Notes: generated by a model not told the origin, from the letters alone. DNA of 64,000 nt from Modicisalibacter tunisiensis (GCF_020148005.1 NZ_JAGXFD010000001.1:1207337-1271336); one strand, 5' to 3'. Positions 1 to 20,595 are shown, numbered from the stretch's first letter. Numbers and translations are program-made.

Positions 1-1161
<1,161 letters not shown>

Positions 1162-1304
1162 ATAACACCCAAGGGGCCTGTGTGGCCCATGGGCGAGACA
1201 CAGCGCGGATACGCGCGAGTCGATCAAGACGCTTGATTGCCCATTGTTGAAGACAGGTAAACAGGGCGCTGGCCCGGCAACCGCCACCCAGCGTGCCAGA
1301 GTTA

Positions 1305-1423
1305 CGCCTGACGACCATAGCGAGCGGGTCCCACCTGATCCCATGCCGAACTCAGCAGTGAAACCGCTCAGCGCCGATGGTAGTGTGGAGCTTCTCCATG
1401 CGAGAGTAGGTCATCGTCAGGCA
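1305..1423 (+). rRNA. rrf: 5S ribosomal RNA
   Basis: About 119 nt long. The terminal helix pairs GCCTGACGA (1306-1314) with TCGTCAGGC (1414-1422). Internal conserved blocks CCATGCCGAACTCAG and GATGGTAGTGTGG match the 5S consensus. It is the last gene of the rrn operon and is followed at once by a terminator. Confidence 0.97.
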
Positions 1424-1433
1424 TCTATCCCGC

Positions 1434-1462
1434 AAAACCCCGGCCCAACGGCCGGGGTTTTT
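1434..1462 (+). terminator. Rho-independent terminator of the rrn operon
   Basis: The perfect stem CCCCGGCC / GGCCGGGG with loop CAAC is followed by TTTTT. It lies 11 nt after the 5S gene. Confidence 0.92.
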
Positions 1463-1593
1463 GCGTTGGGGGCCGGGAAAATTGGCCCGCGCTCCTCTCG
1501 CGCTACCCTGTCGTTTATCCACTTTGGTCGCTAACATTCCCGCCGACCGGCGCCTTCCGCTAAAATGACGGTTTTTCCGGCGGGACGAGGCCC

Positions 1594-2580
1594 ATGACCA
1601 TCGGCGATCTCATACGCTTGCTGAGCGACGGCGGCTATCACTCCGGCGAGCAGCTCGGCGAACGCCTCGGCGTTTCGCGCACGGCCATCTGGAAGCAGCT
1701 CAAGAAGCTCGAGGCCATGGATATTCCTCTCGAGGCGGTCAAGGGGCGGGGCTATCGCGTGGCCCAGCCGCTCGAGCTGCTCGACGGCCAGGCGATCATC
1801 GCCGAGCTGCCACGCGATTCGCGACGCCGCCTGGCCAGGCTGTTCATCGAGGAAACCCTGCCTTCCACCAATCTCTTCGTGCGCGAACGCTTTACCCAGG
1901 GGGCCGGGCACGCCGAGGTGTGCCTGGCGGAAGGGCAGAGCGCCGGGCGAGGGCGTCGTGGCCGTCAGTGGGCGAGCCCCTGGGGACGCAACCTGCTGCT
2001 CTCGGTGGGCTGGCGGTTCGAGGGCGGGGCCGCCGTGCTCGAGGGGCTGAGCCTGGCCGTCGGCGTCGTGCTGGCCCGCGTGCTGGAGCATCACGGCGTC
2101 GAGGCGCTGCTGAAATGGCCCAACGATGTTCTGATGCGGGATCCGGCCAGCGGCGAGCTGCGCAAGCTCGCCGGCATCCTGCTGGAGCTCAGCGGCGATG
2201 CCCAGGGCCCCTGCGAGGTGGTCGTCGGCATCGGCCTGAACATGGCGCTGCCGCCCGAGGTGCGCGAGCGCATCGACCAGCCGGTGGCGGCGGTCGCGGA
2301 TCTGGCGCCTGATGCGGGGCGCAACACGCTCGCCGCCGAACTGATCGCCGGCCTGCTGGATCTGCTGGACGGCTTCGAGGCGACCGGCTTCGCCCCTTGG
2401 CGGGCGGAATGGAACCGGCGTCACGCCCATGCCGACACGGCCATCGACATCATTCGTGGCGACGAGCGCCAGGCGGCGATCGCCACGGGGGTCGATGCGG
2501 CCGGTTGTCTGCTGGTCCGCCGCGAGGGCGTCGAGGAACGGCTGTTCGGCGGCGAGATCAGCGTGCGTGGGCGATCATGA
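1594..2580 (+). CDS. birA: Bifunctional biotin-protein ligase / biotin operon repressor BirA
   Basis: 328 aa. BirA makes biotinyl-AMP, transfers biotin to the biotin carboxyl carrier protein of acetyl-CoA carboxylase, and represses biotin genes. An N-terminal winged helix (about 5-58, with VSRTAIWKQLKKLE) is followed by the ligase domain, with the biotinyl-AMP loop GRGRRGRQW at 118-126 and KWPND at 174-178, and a small C-terminal SH3-like domain. The DNA-binding domain makes it the repressor-type ligase. The stop overlaps the coaX start (ATGA), so the two are co-transcribed. A TAAAAT at 1561-1566 could be its -10 box, but I see no matching -35. Confidence 0.95.
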   Translation: MTIGDLIRLLSDGGYHSGEQLGERLGVSRTAIWKQLKKLEAMDIPLEAVKGRGYRVAQPLELLDGQAIIAELPRDSRRRLARLFIEETLPSTNLFVRERFTQGAGHAEVCLAEGQSAGRGRRGRQWASPWGRNLLLSVGWRFEGGAAVLEGLSLAVGVVLARVLEHHGVEALLKWPNDVLMRDPASGELRKLAGILLELSGDAQGPCEVVVGIGLNMALPPEVRERIDQPVAAVADLAPDAGRNTLAAELIAGLLDLLDGFEATGFAPWRAEWNRRHAHADTAIDIIRGDERQAAIATGVDAAGCLLVRREGVEERLFGGEISVRGRS

Positions 2581-3416
2581 TTCTCGATCTGGACATTGGC
2601 AACACGCTGTCCAAGTGGCGCCTGAAGGATATCGCCAGCAGCGAGATCCGCTCGCGCGGTGCGGTGTGGACGCGCGAGGAATGGCGCCCGCGTGCCGACA
2701 TTCCCGATCTCGACGTGGTCAGTACCGTGCGTATCTCCAGCGTGGCGCGGCGTGCCGTACTGGACGAGACCGTGGCGCTGCTGAGGCGCCGGGTGGGGGC
2801 CGTGCACGTGGCCCGCTCGATGCCCGAGGCGCTGGGCGTGACCTGCGGCTACGAGGAGCCCGAACGGCTGGGTGTCGATCGCTGGATGGGCGTGCTGGCC
2901 GGCTACCACCTCACCGGTGGCTGCTGCACGGTGGATTGCGGCAGCGCCATCACCGTCGACTTCGTGCTCCCGGGCGGCCGCCACCTGGGCGGCTATATCG
3001 TGCCCGGGCTGCGCCTGATGAAGGAAAGCCTCAAGCTGGGCACGCGCAACGTGGCGATCGACCCCGACAGCGAGGCGGACGATCTGCTGCTGCCGGGCCG
3101 CAACACCGCGGCGGCGGTCAATCACGGCATCTTCATGGCCGCGGTCAGTGCCGTGAACCGCATCTACAGCGAGGTCTGTGACTCCGAAGGGACCGCGCTG
3201 CCGCTGCTGCTGACCGGCGGAGACGCCCGGGTCGTGTCGCGGGGGTTGCGCATTCCGCATGCCGTCTGGCCCGACATGGTGTATGCCGGGCTGGAAGCCT
3301 GCTTTCCGCTGACTGCCGCCGAGCGGGCGGGGCGCATGTCGGGGGCGCCGAGGGTGCCGCAGGCGGCGTCCCTGGAAAAAATTCGCGCAAGCCTTGCAAT
3401 CTCCATGCTGCTTTGA
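2577..3416 (+). CDS. coaX: Type III pantothenate kinase CoaX
   Basis: 279 aa. It phosphorylates pantothenate in the first step of coenzyme A synthesis, in the cytoplasm. The start at 2577 overlaps the birA stop by four bases; a longer upstream frame inside birA is not needed. The phosphate-binding motif DIGNT is at residues 6-10. The family motif GVDRWMG, a DCGSAITVDF segment and GGYIVPGLRLM follow in the ASKHA-fold order. Type III kinases are not CoA-feedback-inhibited (family knowledge). The birA-coaX pair is the arrangement known from Pseudomonas. Confidence 0.95.
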   Translation: MILDLDIGNTLSKWRLKDIASSEIRSRGAVWTREEWRPRADIPDLDVVSTVRISSVARRAVLDETVALLRRRVGAVHVARSMPEALGVTCGYEEPERLGVDRWMGVLAGYHLTGGCCTVDCGSAITVDFVLPGGRHLGGYIVPGLRLMKESLKLGTRNVAIDPDSEADDLLLPGRNTAAAVNHGIFMAAVSAVNRIYSEVCDSEGTALPLLLTGGDARVVSRGLRIPHAVWPDMVYAGLEACFPLTAAERAGRMSGAPRVPQAASLEKIRASLAISMLL

Positions 3417-3482
3417 CACAATGCGCGGCGTTCGAGGCGATGCCGGGCCGAAACGGCCGTCAAGTTACTGAAAAACAAGTGC

Positions 3483-3510
3483 TTGACACTATCGTCTCAA
3501 GCGGTAAAAT
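3483..3510 (+). promoter_or_regulatory. Sigma70 promoter of the tRNA-Tyr-Gly-Thr operon
   Basis: TTGACA (3483-3488), a 16-bp spacer, then TAAAAT (3505-3510). The tRNA-Tyr gene begins 14 nt downstream, so transcription should start only a few nucleotides before the mature 5' end. Confidence 0.85.
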
Positions 3511-3523
3511 TTGCCGCCATGCT

Positions 3524-3607
<84 letters not shown>

Positions 3608-3654
3608 GTTTGCTGTCGGCACGGCGCTGGCGGGTCGACAAGAAGAGTGGGCAG

Positions 3655-3728
<74 letters not shown>

Positions 3729-3742
3729 GAAAGTGTTGTAAC

Positions 3743-3817
3743 GCTCATGTAGCTCAGGGGTAGAGCACACCCTTGGTAAGGGTGAGGTCGACGGTTCAAA
3801 TCCGTCCATGAGCTCCA
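3743..3817 (+). tRNA. tRNA-Thr (GGT)
   Basis: 75 nt with encoded CCA. The acceptor pairs GCTCATG with CATGAGC and the anticodon loop is TTGGTAA. In E. coli and Pseudomonas a tuf gene follows this tRNA; here a terminator does. Confidence 0.97.
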
Positions 3818-3824
3818 GTTTCGA

Positions 3825-3858
3825 CAGGAAGGCGAGCCGAGGCTCGCCTTCCTGCTTT
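3825..3858 (+). terminator. Probable terminator after tRNA-Thr
   Basis: A near-continuous 14-bp inverted repeat, CAGGAAGGCGAGCC / GGCTCGCCTTCCTG, is separated by two bases (the real loop must open further). It is followed by CTTTC rather than a long T run. It separates the first tRNA unit from the tRNA-Trp unit. Confidence 0.7.
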
Positions 3859-3880
3859 CGAAAGCCTCGAAACGACGGGG

Positions 3881-3909
3881 TTGTCAGGGCAAGTTGGTTA
3901 CGCTATCAT
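3881..3909 (+). promoter_or_regulatory. Sigma70 promoter of tRNA-Trp-secE-nusG
   Basis: TTGTCA (3881-3886), a 17-bp spacer and TATCAT (3904-3909), 51 bp before tRNA-Trp. No terminator is seen between tRNA-Trp and secE, so this promoter probably also serves secE-nusG. Confidence 0.75.
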
Positions 3910-3960
3910 CCTGCCCGCTGTCGCGTTGCAGCCTGCAACAGGTTGCCGCGCTATCCATGC

Positions 3961-4036
<76 letters not shown>

Positions 4037-4109
4037 GTCTTCCCCAGGCTGGCGTTGTCCCATATACTTCCGTCTTTTCGATTGCCGCACCTTGAGGAGT
4101 TCCATTGTC

Positions 4110-4478
4110 ATGAAACAAAACGCCGAGGTGCAGGAGTCGCGCCACGACGGTCTCAAGTGGGCGGTGGTCGTTGTTCTCGTTGCGCTGGCCGTGGTCGGCA
4201 ATGCCTATTTCTCGGACCAGGCTCTCCTGTATCGCGTGCTGGGCGTCGTTGCCCTGGGGCTTGCTGCCGCCGGCGTGGCACTGACCACGGCGAAGGGGCG
4301 CAGCCTCGTCGAGCTGGCTCGCAGCTCGCGCCGTGAAATCCAGCGCGTCGTCTGGCCGACGCGTCAGGAAACCGTCCAGACGACCGCCATTGTGCTGGTG
4401 GCCGTGCTGCTGGTCGGCCTGATGCTGTGGCTGATCGACACCCTGCTGGGCTGGGCCATGTCCAGCATCATCGGTTAG
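4110..4478 (+). CDS. secE: Preprotein translocase subunit SecE
   Basis: 122 aa inner-membrane protein of the SecYEG channel. Three hydrophobic segments are visible (about 16-36, 42-66 and the C-terminal 88-118), as in the three-helix E. coli form. The conserved amphipathic stretch [20 protein letters not shown] sits before the last helix. The ATG at 4110 follows TTGAGGAG; a longer reading through tRNA-Trp is rejected. nusG begins 8 nt after the stop. Confidence 0.95.
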   Translation: MKQNAEVQESRHDGLKWAVVVVLVALAVVGNAYFSDQALLYRVLGVVALGLAAAGVALTTAKGRSLVELARSSRREIQRVVWPTRQETVQTTAIVLVAVLLVGLMLWLIDTLLGWAMSSIIG

Positions 4479-4486
4479 GAGATTCC

Positions 4487-5020
4487 ATGTCCAAGCGTTG
4501 GTACGTCGTTCACGCCTATTCCGGCTTCGAGAAGCATGTCATGCGCTCGCTGATCGAGCGCGTGAAGCTTTATGGCATGGAGGATCAGTTCGGCGAGATC
4601 CTGGTGCCTACCGAAGAAGTCGTCGAGATGCGTGACGGCAAGCGGCGCAAGAGCGAGCGCAAGTTCTATCCCGGCTATGTGCTGGTCGAGATGGAAATGA
4701 ACGACCAGACCTGGCACCTGGTCAACGAGACGCCGCGCGTCATGGGCTTCATCGGCGGCACGCCCGAGAAGCCGGCGCCGATCACCCAGAAGGAAGCCGA
4801 CGCCATCCTGCGCCGTGTCCAGGACGGCACCGACAAGCCGCGGCCGAAGACGCTCTTCGAGCCGGGTGAGGTGGTGCGCGTCGTCGACGGTCCGTTTGCC
4901 GATTTCAACGGGGTCGTCGAGGAAGTCAACTACGAGAAGAGTCGCCTGCAGGTCAGCGTGCTGATCTTCGGACGTGCGACGCCGGTCGAGCTCGAGTTTG
5001 CCCAGGTCGAGAAGGACTGA
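4487..5020 (+). CDS. nusG: Transcription termination/antitermination factor NusG
   Basis: 177 aa. NusG binds the RNA polymerase clamp, speeds elongation, and links the polymerase to Rho or to the ribosome through S10. The N-terminal NGN domain (about 1-115, with [13 protein letters not shown]) and the C-terminal KOW domain (about 123-177, with [19 protein letters not shown]) are intact. The 92-bp gap to rplK holds a GC-rich hairpin around 5047-5067, probably part of the L11-operon leader. Confidence 0.96.
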   Translation: MSKRWYVVHAYSGFEKHVMRSLIERVKLYGMEDQFGEILVPTEEVVEMRDGKRRKSERKFYPGYVLVEMEMNDQTWHLVNETPRVMGFIGGTPEKPAPITQKEADAILRRVQDGTDKPRPKTLFEPGEVVRVVDGPFADFNGVVEEVNYEKSRLQVSVLIFGRATPVELEFAQVEKD

Positions 5021-5112
5021 GCGAACCTCGCTGTCACGATTTTCGCCGGGCCGCTGCGGCGGCCCGCTAAACCGGGGAGCCGCAAGGCGCTACTACCCAA
5101 CTGGAGTGCAAC

Positions 5113-5544
5113 ATGGCTAAGAAAGTCCAGGCCTACATCAAGCTGCAGGTTGCAGCGGGCAAGGCCAACCCGAGTCCCCCCGTGGGCCCCGCGCTGGGTC
5201 AGCACGGTGTCAACATCATGGAGTTCTGCAAGGCGTTCAACGCCGCGACCCAGGACATCGAGCCGGGTCTGCCGACACCCGTGGTCATCACCGTCTATTC
5301 CGACCGCAGCTTCACCTTCATCACCAAGACGCCGCCCGCGGCCGTCCTGCTGAAGAAGGCGGCCGGCATCAAGTCCGGCTCCGGCGAGCCGAACAAGACC
5401 AAGGTCGGCACCGTGACCCGCGAACAGCTCGAGGAGATCGCCAAGACCAAGGAGCCGGACCTGACGGCTGCCGATCTCGACGCCGCGGTGCGCACCATCG
5501 CCGGTAGCGCCCGCAGCATGGGCCTCAACGTGGAGGGTCTCTGA
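5113..5544 (+). CDS. rplK: 50S ribosomal protein L11
   Basis: 143 aa, close to the 142 of E. coli. It binds the GTPase-associated centre of 23S rRNA and is needed for the stringent response through RelA. The N-terminal proline-rich segment [14 protein letters not shown] is intact, as is the C-terminal RNA-binding domain ending in [12 protein letters not shown]. The stop is 2 nt from the rplA start. Confidence 0.97.
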   Translation: MAKKVQAYIKLQVAAGKANPSPPVGPALGQHGVNIMEFCKAFNAATQDIEPGLPTPVVITVYSDRSFTFITKTPPAAVLLKKAAGIKSGSGEPNKTKVGTVTREQLEEIAKTKEPDLTAADLDAAVRTIAGSARSMGLNVEGL

Positions 5545-5546
5545 TC

Positions 5547-6239
5547 ATGGCCAAACTGTCCAAGCGCGCACAGATGATCCGCGAGAAGGTCGACGGTACC
5601 AAGGTCTACTCCATCGACGAGGCCGTGGCCCTGCTCGGCGAGCTTTCCAAGGTCAACTTCAAGGAATCGCTCGACGTCGCCATCAACCTGGGCGTTGACC
5701 CGCGCAAGTCCGACCAGGTCGTGCGTGGCGCCACCGTCATGCCCAATGGTACCGGCAAGGACGTGCGTGTCGCCGTCTTCACCCAGGGTGCCAACGCCGA
5801 TGCCGCCAAGGAAGCCGGTGCCGACATCATCGGCATGGAAGAGCTGGCCGAGGACGTCAAGAAGGGCAACCTGAACTTCGACGTGGTCATCGCCTCGCCG
5901 GACGCCATGCGCGTGGTCGGCCAGCTGGGCCAGATCCTGGGGCCGCGTGGCCTGATGCCGAACCCCAAGGTCGGCACCGTGACGCCCGACGTCGCCACCG
6001 CGGTGAAGAACGCCAAGGCCGGCCAGGTGCGTTTCCGTACCGACAAGAATGGCATCATCCACACCACGCTGGGCAAGGTCGATTTCCCGGCGGATGCCAT
6101 CCGCGGCAACCTGGAGGCGCTGGTCAACGACCTCAAGCGTCTCAAGCCCAGCACGTCCAAGGGCGTCTACTTCAAGAAAATGACCCTGTCCACCACCATG
6201 GGCCCGGGTCTGACCGTCGACCACTCCGCGTTCGTCTGA
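5547..6239 (+). CDS. rplA: 50S ribosomal protein L1
   Basis: 230 aa. It forms the L1 stalk at the ribosomal E site and, in E. coli, represses translation of its own operon by binding the rplK leader. The segments [15 protein letters not shown] and [18 protein letters not shown] are hallmark L1 sequences. It is tightly coupled to rplK. Confidence 0.97.
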   Translation: MAKLSKRAQMIREKVDGTKVYSIDEAVALLGELSKVNFKESLDVAINLGVDPRKSDQVVRGATVMPNGTGKDVRVAVFTQGANADAAKEAGADIIGMEELAEDVKKGNLNFDVVIASPDAMRVVGQLGQILGPRGLMPNPKVGTVTPDVATAVKNAKAGQVRFRTDKNGIIHTTLGKVDFPADAIRGNLEALVNDLKRLKPSTSKGVYFKKMTLSTTMGPGLTVDHSAFV

Positions 6240-6478
6240 CGTGTCAAGCCGAGCAGTCACTTTGCGGTCCCCGGCCCTCGCGGGCGGGGCGCCGTCAAAG
6301 ACCGCAGGCGTCACCTCCGGGTGACTTAATGGCCCTCGGTCGCCTGCGCAGATGGTGCGCCCCGCCAGTTCGCTGGTGAGCACCATCATTCCGCGATCCG
6401 CCGCCCGCGGCGGGTCGAGAAGGTAACCTCCGAGGTGGTCTTGCCCGGCAAGCCCCTCGGCACGAAGGAGTGAACACT
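6240..6478 (+). promoter_or_regulatory. Ribosomal L10 leader region
   Basis: A 239-bp gap between rplA and rplJ, rich in inverted repeats (for example GGTGCGCCCCGCC...AGCACC around 6354-6384). In gammaproteobacteria this position carries the RNA structure bound by the L10-L12 complex, which represses rplJL translation, and often a promoter. The assignment rests on position and visible structure, not on a covariance search. Confidence 0.6.
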
Positions 6479-6979
6479 GTGCCACTAGGTCTCGAAGACA
6501 AGAAAGCGATTGTTGCAGAGGTCAGTGAAGCAGCCAAGGACGCTCTCTCCGTTGTAGTGGCCGACTCTCGCGGCGTCGATGTTGGCGCGATGACCGACCT
6601 GCGCAAGCAGGCGCGCGAGAATGGCGTGCAGATCCGTGTTGTGCGCAACACCCTGGCACGCCGTGCCCTGTCAGGTACTCCCTGGGAGTGCCTGAGCGAG
6701 ACGTTCGTGGGTCCGACTCTGCTGGCCTTCTCCTACGAGCATCCGGGCGCCGCCGCCCGCCTGTTCAAGGAGTTCGGCAAGAGCGAGAAGGACTTCGAAG
6801 TCAAGGCGCTGGCCTACGAAGGTGAGTTCATCCCGGCCGCCGATCTGGACCGTCTGGCAACACTGCCGACGTACGACGAGGCGATCGCCAAGCTGATGTC
6901 CGTCATGAAGGAAGCTTCTGCCGGCAAGCTGGTGCGTACCCTCGCCGCGCTGCGTGATCAGAAGGAAGAGGCCGCCTGA
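6479..6979 (+). CDS. rplJ: 50S ribosomal protein L10
   Basis: 166 aa. L10 is the base of the L7/L12 stalk. I chose the GTG at 6479 ([12 protein letters not shown]), which lies 8 nt after GAAGGAG; a GTG at 6470 overlaps that ribosome-binding site. The N-terminal rRNA-binding domain is followed by the C-terminal helix ([20 protein letters not shown]) that binds L12 dimers. Confidence 0.95.
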   Translation: MPLGLEDKKAIVAEVSEAAKDALSVVVADSRGVDVGAMTDLRKQARENGVQIRVVRNTLARRALSGTPWECLSETFVGPTLLAFSYEHPGAAARLFKEFGKSEKDFEVKALAYEGEFIPAADLDRLATLPTYDEAIAKLMSVMKEASAGKLVRTLAALRDQKEEAA

Positions 6980-7069
6980 GGCCCCTGCTGACCGCAGTCG
7001 ACATCGTCTACCCAGTTACCGAGCGCCGATACCGGTTCGGGGCGCTCCGCAAAGTTTAGGAAAGCAATC

Positions 7070-7441
7070 ATGGCACTGACCAAAGAAGACATCATCAACG
7101 CCGTCGCCGACATGACCGTGATGGAAGTCGCCGAGCTGATCGAGGCGATGGAAGAGAAGTTCGGCGTGACCGCCGCGGCTGCCGTCGTGGCCGGCCCGGG
7201 TGGCGGTGAAGCGGCCGCTGCTGAAGAGCAGACCGAGTTCGACCTGGTGCTGACCGGCGCCGGCGAGAAGAAGGTCAACGTCATCAAGGTGGTTCGCGAG
7301 ATCACCGGTCTCGGCCTGAAGGAAGCCAAGGGTGCCGTCGACGGCGCTCCGGCGACCCTCAAGGAAGCCATGAGCAAGGATGACGCTGAAGAAGCCAAGA
7401 AGAAGCTGGAAGAAGCCGGCGCGTCCGTGGAGCTCAAGTAA
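7070..7441 (+). CDS. rplL: 50S ribosomal protein L7/L12
   Basis: 123 aa acidic stalk protein that recruits translational GTPases. The N-terminal dimerisation helix ([19 protein letters not shown]), an Ala/Gly hinge near residues 40-52 and the C-terminal factor-binding domain ([20 protein letters not shown]) are present. L12 is needed in several copies per ribosome; the hairpin downstream fits partial termination before rpoB. Confidence 0.97.
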   Translation: MALTKEDIINAVADMTVMEVAELIEAMEEKFGVTAAAAVVAGPGGGEAAAAEEQTEFDLVLTGAGEKKVNVIKVVREITGLGLKEAKGAVDGAPATLKEAMSKDDAEEAKKKLEEAGASVELK

Positions 7442-7482
7442 CCCTTGTGCCCCAAGGCTTCACGCGCTGCGTAAGCTTCCAT

Positions 7483-7516
7483 GGCTGGTGGCGGGATGCC
7501 CGCTGCCGGCCTTTTT
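7483..7516 (+). terminator. rplL-rpoB attenuator
   Basis: A stem built from GGCTGGTGGCGGG and GCCCGCTGCCGGCC (one internal irregularity) is followed by TTTTT. By position it matches the attenuator that lowers rpoBC expression relative to rplJL in E. coli. Confidence 0.75.
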
Positions 7517-7578
7517 CTGTTGTCACTAGCGTCCTATCGTGTACCCATCACTGACGATTCGAACGCTAGGCGAATTCC

Positions 7579-7640
7579 GACGGCGAGCCTCCCGAGGGGG
7601 CTTGCCGTCAGCGCCTGACAGGGACGCCCCCGTCAGGTGG
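7579..7640 (+). promoter_or_regulatory. Structured rpoB leader with two hairpins
   Basis: Hairpin one pairs GACGGCGAGCC (7579-7589) with GGCTTGCCGTC (7599-7609). Hairpin two pairs CCTGAC (7614-7619) with GTCAGG (7632-7637) and can be extended. In E. coli this gap carries an RNase III processing site; an equivalent role here is inferred. Confidence 0.5.
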
Positions 7641-7688
7641 CGCCGACCACGCATCGGTCACCCATGGTGAACAAGCTGGGGAATACAG

Positions 7689-11765
<4,077 letters not shown>

Positions 11766-11848
11766 AACGCCCGACGCTTGCCAAAGACGGTCCGCGGGGC
11801 CCCTAGATCCGGGCCCCGCTCATGACAACTCCGCAACGGAGCGACCCC

Positions 11849-16066
<4,218 letters not shown>

Positions 16067-16072
16067 GCCGCA

Positions 16073-16096
16073 GCCGGCGCCCCGCGGGGCGCCGGC
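16073..16096 (+). terminator. GC-rich hairpin at the end of rpoBC, no T tract
   Basis: A perfect 11-bp stem GCCGGCGCCCC / GGGGCGCCGGC with a 2-base gap sits directly after rpoC. It lacks a U run and abuts the next promoter, so it may only slow polymerase or protect the 3' end. Confidence 0.5.
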
Positions 16097-16097
16097 C

Positions 16098-16127
16098 TTG
16101 ACGCCGCTCATCATGAGACTTTAGAAT
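16098..16127 (+). promoter_or_regulatory. Sigma70 promoter of the str operon
   Basis: TTGACG (16098-16103), an 18-bp spacer and TAGAAT (16122-16127), 78 bp upstream of rpsL. Confidence 0.75.
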
Positions 16128-16205
16128 GCGCAGCCTTTAACAGTGGGGTGGGTGCGCCCGTGCCTGCTGTTGAGGCGAGGCAATCACTGGAGACAGCTAC
16201 AGACT

Positions 16206-16580
16206 ATGGCAACGATCAACCAGCTCGTGCGCAAGCCGCGCAAGCGCCCGGTCGCCAAGAGTGACGTGCCGGCGCTGCAGGCCTGCCCGCAGCGTCGTGG
16301 GGTTTGCACCCGCGTTTACACCACCACGCCGAAGAAGCCGAACTCCGCACTGCGCAAGGTGTGCCGTGTTCGTCTGACCAACGGCTACGAGGTGACCTCC
16401 TACATCGGTGGCGAAGGCCACAACCTGCAGGAGCACTCCGTGGTGCTGATCCGCGGCGGCCGAGTCAAGGACCTGCCGGGTGTGCGTTATCACACCGTGC
16501 GCGGCGCCCTGGACACCTCCGGCGTGCAAAACCGCAAGCAGGGCCGTTCCAAGTACGGCACCAAGCGTCCCAAGGCCTGA
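16206..16580 (+). CDS. rpsL: 30S ribosomal protein S12
   Basis: 124 aa decoding-centre protein. The start [10 protein letters not shown] matches the family; an upstream in-frame ATG at 16143 is not conserved. Lys43 (in TTPKKPNSA) and Lys88 (in GGRVKDLPG), the residues changed in streptomycin-resistant mutants, are wild type. It is the first gene of the str operon. Confidence 0.97.
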   Translation: MATINQLVRKPRKRPVAKSDVPALQACPQRRGVCTRVYTTTPKKPNSALRKVCRVRLTNGYEVTSYIGGEGHNLQEHSVVLIRGGRVKDLPGVRYHTVRGALDTSGVQNRKQGRSKYGTKRPKA

Positions 16581-16695
16581 GGCCGGGGCACCGAGATTCT
16601 TACGTAACATTGGTCGGATAAGAGTAAGGTCGAGCGTCGCCCGACGGGGCGGGAGTCTCGGGTTTACCTGAAGGACCCTTCGACGAGGGCTTATC

Positions 16696-17166
16696 ATGCC
16701 TAGAAGACGCATTGCCGCCAAGCGCGAGATCCTGCCGGATCCGAAGTTCAACAGCGAGCGCCTGGCGAAGTTCATGAACCATCTGATGATCAGCGGCAAG
16801 AAGTCCGTAGCTGAGCGCATCGTCTATGGTGCGCTGGACCGGGTTGCCGAGCGTGCCCAGGAAGCACCGCTGGATGTGTTCGACAAGGCGCTGGAAGCCA
16901 TCCAGCCGATGGTCGAGGTCAAGTCACGCCGCGTCGGCGGCGCGACCTATCAGGTGCCGGTCGAGGTGCGTCCCTCGCGCCGTCAGGCGCTGGCCATGCG
17001 CTGGCTGGCCGATGCCGCCCGCAACCGTGGTGAAAAGACCATGGTGCAGCGTCTGGCCGGTGAAATGCTGGACGCCGCCGAAGGCAAGGGTGCTGCCGTG
17101 AAGAAGCGTGAAGACGTGCATCGCATGGCAGAAGCCAACAAGGCCTTCTCTCACTACCGCTTCTAA
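16696..17166 (+). CDS. rpsG: 30S ribosomal protein S7
   Basis: 156 aa. It nucleates assembly of the 30S head and in E. coli autoregulates the str operon by binding the rpsL-rpsG gap. The gap here is 115 bp, long enough for such a site. The N-terminus [20 protein letters not shown] and the beta-hairpin region are typical. Confidence 0.97.
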   Translation: MPRRRIAAKREILPDPKFNSERLAKFMNHLMISGKKSVAERIVYGALDRVAERAQEAPLDVFDKALEAIQPMVEVKSRRVGGATYQVPVEVRPSRRQALAMRWLADAARNRGEKTMVQRLAGEMLDAAEGKGAAVKKREDVHRMAEANKAFSHYRF

Positions 17167-17184
17167 TCTACGGGGGTTTCATCC

Positions 17185-19305
17185 GTGGCACGCAAGACTC
17201 CGCTCAAGCGTTACCGCAATATCGGTATCGTGGCCCACGTCGACGCCGGGAAGACCACCACTACCGAGCGTGTCCTGTTCTACACCGGCCTCTCCCACAA
17301 GGTCGGCGAGGTCCATGATGGCGCAGCCACCATGGACTGGATGGAGCAGGAGCAGGAGCGTGGCATCACGATCACCTCCGCGGCGACCACCTGCTTCTGG
17401 CAGGGCATGAACAAGCAGTTCGACGAGCACCGCATCAACATCATCGACACCCCGGGGCACGTCGACTTCACCATCGAGGTGGAGCGTTCCCTGCGCGTGC
17501 TCGACGGTGCCGTCGTCGTGCTGTGCGGTTCCTCCGGTGTGCAGCCGCAGACCGAGACCGTCTGGCGTCAGGCCAACAAGTACGAAGTGCCGCGCATGGT
17601 GTTCGTCAACAAGATGGACCGCGCCGGGGCCGACTACTTCATGGTGCTCGACCAGCTCAAGCAGAAGCTGGGCGCCAACGTCGTGCCGATCCAGATCAAC
17701 TGGGGGGCCGAGGACGAGTTCAAGGGCGTCATCGACCTGATCCAGATGAAGGCGATCCTCTGGGACGAGGACAACTTCGGCATGAACTACGAGCTGGTCG
17801 ACATCCCGGCCGAGCTCCAGGAAACCGCCGAAACCTACCGCGAGCAGATGGTCGAGGCCGCTGCCGAGGCGTCCGAAGAGCTGATGGACAAGTACCTCGA
17901 GGAAGGTGACCTGTCCGAGGCCGACATCAAGGCCGGTCTGCGTCGCCGTACCCTCGACAACGAGATCGTTCTGGTCACCTGCGGCTCCGCGTTCAAGAAC
18001 AAGGGCGTTCAGGCCGTTCTGGACGGCGTCATCGAGTACATGCCGTCGCCCACCGAGGTCAAGGCCATCGAGGGCGAGCTGGACGACAAGGATGGCACCA
18101 TTGCCACCCGCGAGGCGGATGACAATGCGCCCTTCGCCGCGCTGGCGTTCAAGATCGCCACCGACCCGTTCGTCGGCACGCTGACCTTCATCCGCGTCTA
18201 TTCCGGCGTGCTGAAGTCCGGTGACAGTGTCTACAACTCGGTCAAGCAGAAGAAGGAGCGCGTCGGTCGTATCGTCCAGATGCACTCCAACTCCCGCGAG
18301 GAGATCAAGGAAGTCTATGCCGGCGACATCGCCGCCTGCATCGGGCTCAAGGATGTCACCACCGGCGACACCCTGTGCGACCTGAACGACAAGATCGTTC
18401 TCGAGCGCATGGAGTTCCCGGATCCGGTCATCTCGGTTGCCGTGGAGCCGAAGTCCAAGGCCGACCAGGAGAAGATGGGCGTCGCGCTGGGCAAGCTGGC
18501 CCAGGAGGATCCGTCGTTCCGCGTCAAGACCGACGAGGAAACCGGCCAGACCATCATCTCCGGCATGGGCGAGCTTCACCTCGACATCATCGTCGACCGC
18601 ATGCGTCGCGAGTTCAAGGTCGAGGCCAACATCGGCAAGCCGCAGGTTGCCTACCGCGAGACCATCCGCCAGTCGGTCGAGCAGGAAGGCAAGTTCGTGC
18701 GTCAGTCGGGCGGTCGCGGTCAATACGGTCACGTACACCTGCGCATCGAGCCGCTGACCGCGGAAGACAAGGGCGAGGACGAAGAGCTTCACTTCAAGTT
18801 CGCGTCCGAGATCGTCGGCGGCGTGGTTCCCAAGGAATACGTGCCGGCCGTCGAGAAGGGGGCCTACGAGCAGCTGCAGAACGGTGTCATCGCGGGTTAT
18901 CCGATGATTGACGTCAAGGTCACGCTGTTCGACGGTTCCTACCATGACGTGGACTCGAACGAGACCGCGTTCAAGGTCGCCTCGTCGATGGCGATCAAGG
19001 AAGGTGCTCGCAAGGCTAAGGCCGTGCTGCTCGAGCCGGTGATGAAGGTCGAGGTCGTGACCCCCGAGGAGTTCATGGGTGATGTCATGGGTGACCTTAA
19101 CCGCCGCCGTGGCCTTGTACAGGGCATGGATGACTCTTCCTCAGGCAAGATCATTCGCGCCACGGTTCCGTTGGCTGAGATGTTCGGTTACGCGACCGAT
19201 CTGCGTTCTCAGACCCAGGGCCGCGCAAGCTACACCATGGAGTTTGCGGATTACGAAGAGGCGCCCTCCAGCGTCGTAGAAGCCGTCATCAACCAGAACG
19301 GTTAA
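17185..19305 (+). CDS. fusA: Elongation factor G
   Basis: 706 aa translocase GTPase. It starts with GTG at 17185, 8 nt after GGGGG. G-domain motifs are [13 protein letters not shown] (P loop), DTPGHVDFT (G3) and [10 protein letters not shown] (G4). Domains II to V follow, with the domain IV stretch [11 protein letters not shown] that reaches the decoding site. It lies in the str operon with rpsG and tuf. Confidence 0.98.
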   Translation: MARKTPLKRYRNIGIVAHVDAGKTTTTERVLFYTGLSHKVGEVHDGAATMDWMEQEQERGITITSAATTCFWQGMNKQFDEHRINIIDTPGHVDFTIEVERSLRVLDGAVVVLCGSSGVQPQTETVWRQANKYEVPRMVFVNKMDRAGADYFMVLDQLKQKLGANVVPIQINWGAEDEFKGVIDLIQMKAILWDEDNFGMNYELVDIPAELQETAETYREQMVEAAAEASEELMDKYLEEGDLSEADIKAGLRRRTLDNEIVLVTCGSAFKNKGVQAVLDGVIEYMPSPTEVKAIEGELDDKDGTIATREADDNAPFAALAFKIATDPFVGTLTFIRVYSGVLKSGDSVYNSVKQKKERVGRIVQMHSNSREEIKEVYAGDIAACIGLKDVTTGDTLCDLNDKIVLERMEFPDPVISVAVEPKSKADQEKMGVALGKLAQEDPSFRVKTDEETGQTIISGMGELHLDIIVDRMRREFKVEANIGKPQVAYRETIRQSVEQEGKFVRQSGGRGQYGHVHLRIEPLTAEDKGEDEELHFKFASEIVGGVVPKEYVPAVEKGAYEQLQNGVIAGYPMIDVKVTLFDGSYHDVDSNETAFKVASSMAIKEGARKAKAVLLEPVMKVEVVTPEEFMGDVMGDLNRRRGLVQGMDDSSSGKIIRATVPLAEMFGYATDLRSQTQGRASYTMEFADYEEAPSSVVEAVINQNG

Positions 19306-19334
19306 CCGTTAGCTAACGTAAAGAGGTTATAGCA

Positions 19335-20528
<1,194 letters not shown>

Positions 20529-20548
20529 GCGGTATCCTGCGATGATCG

Positions 20549-20575
20549 AAGGGGGCTCCGCGAGGAGCCCCCTTT
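20549..20575 (+). terminator. Rho-independent terminator of the str operon
   Basis: AAGGGGGCTCC / GGAGCCCCCTT with loop GCGA, ending in TTTC, 20 nt after tuf. Confidence 0.85.
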
Positions 20576-20595
20576 CTGCGCATGTCGGGCTTCGT

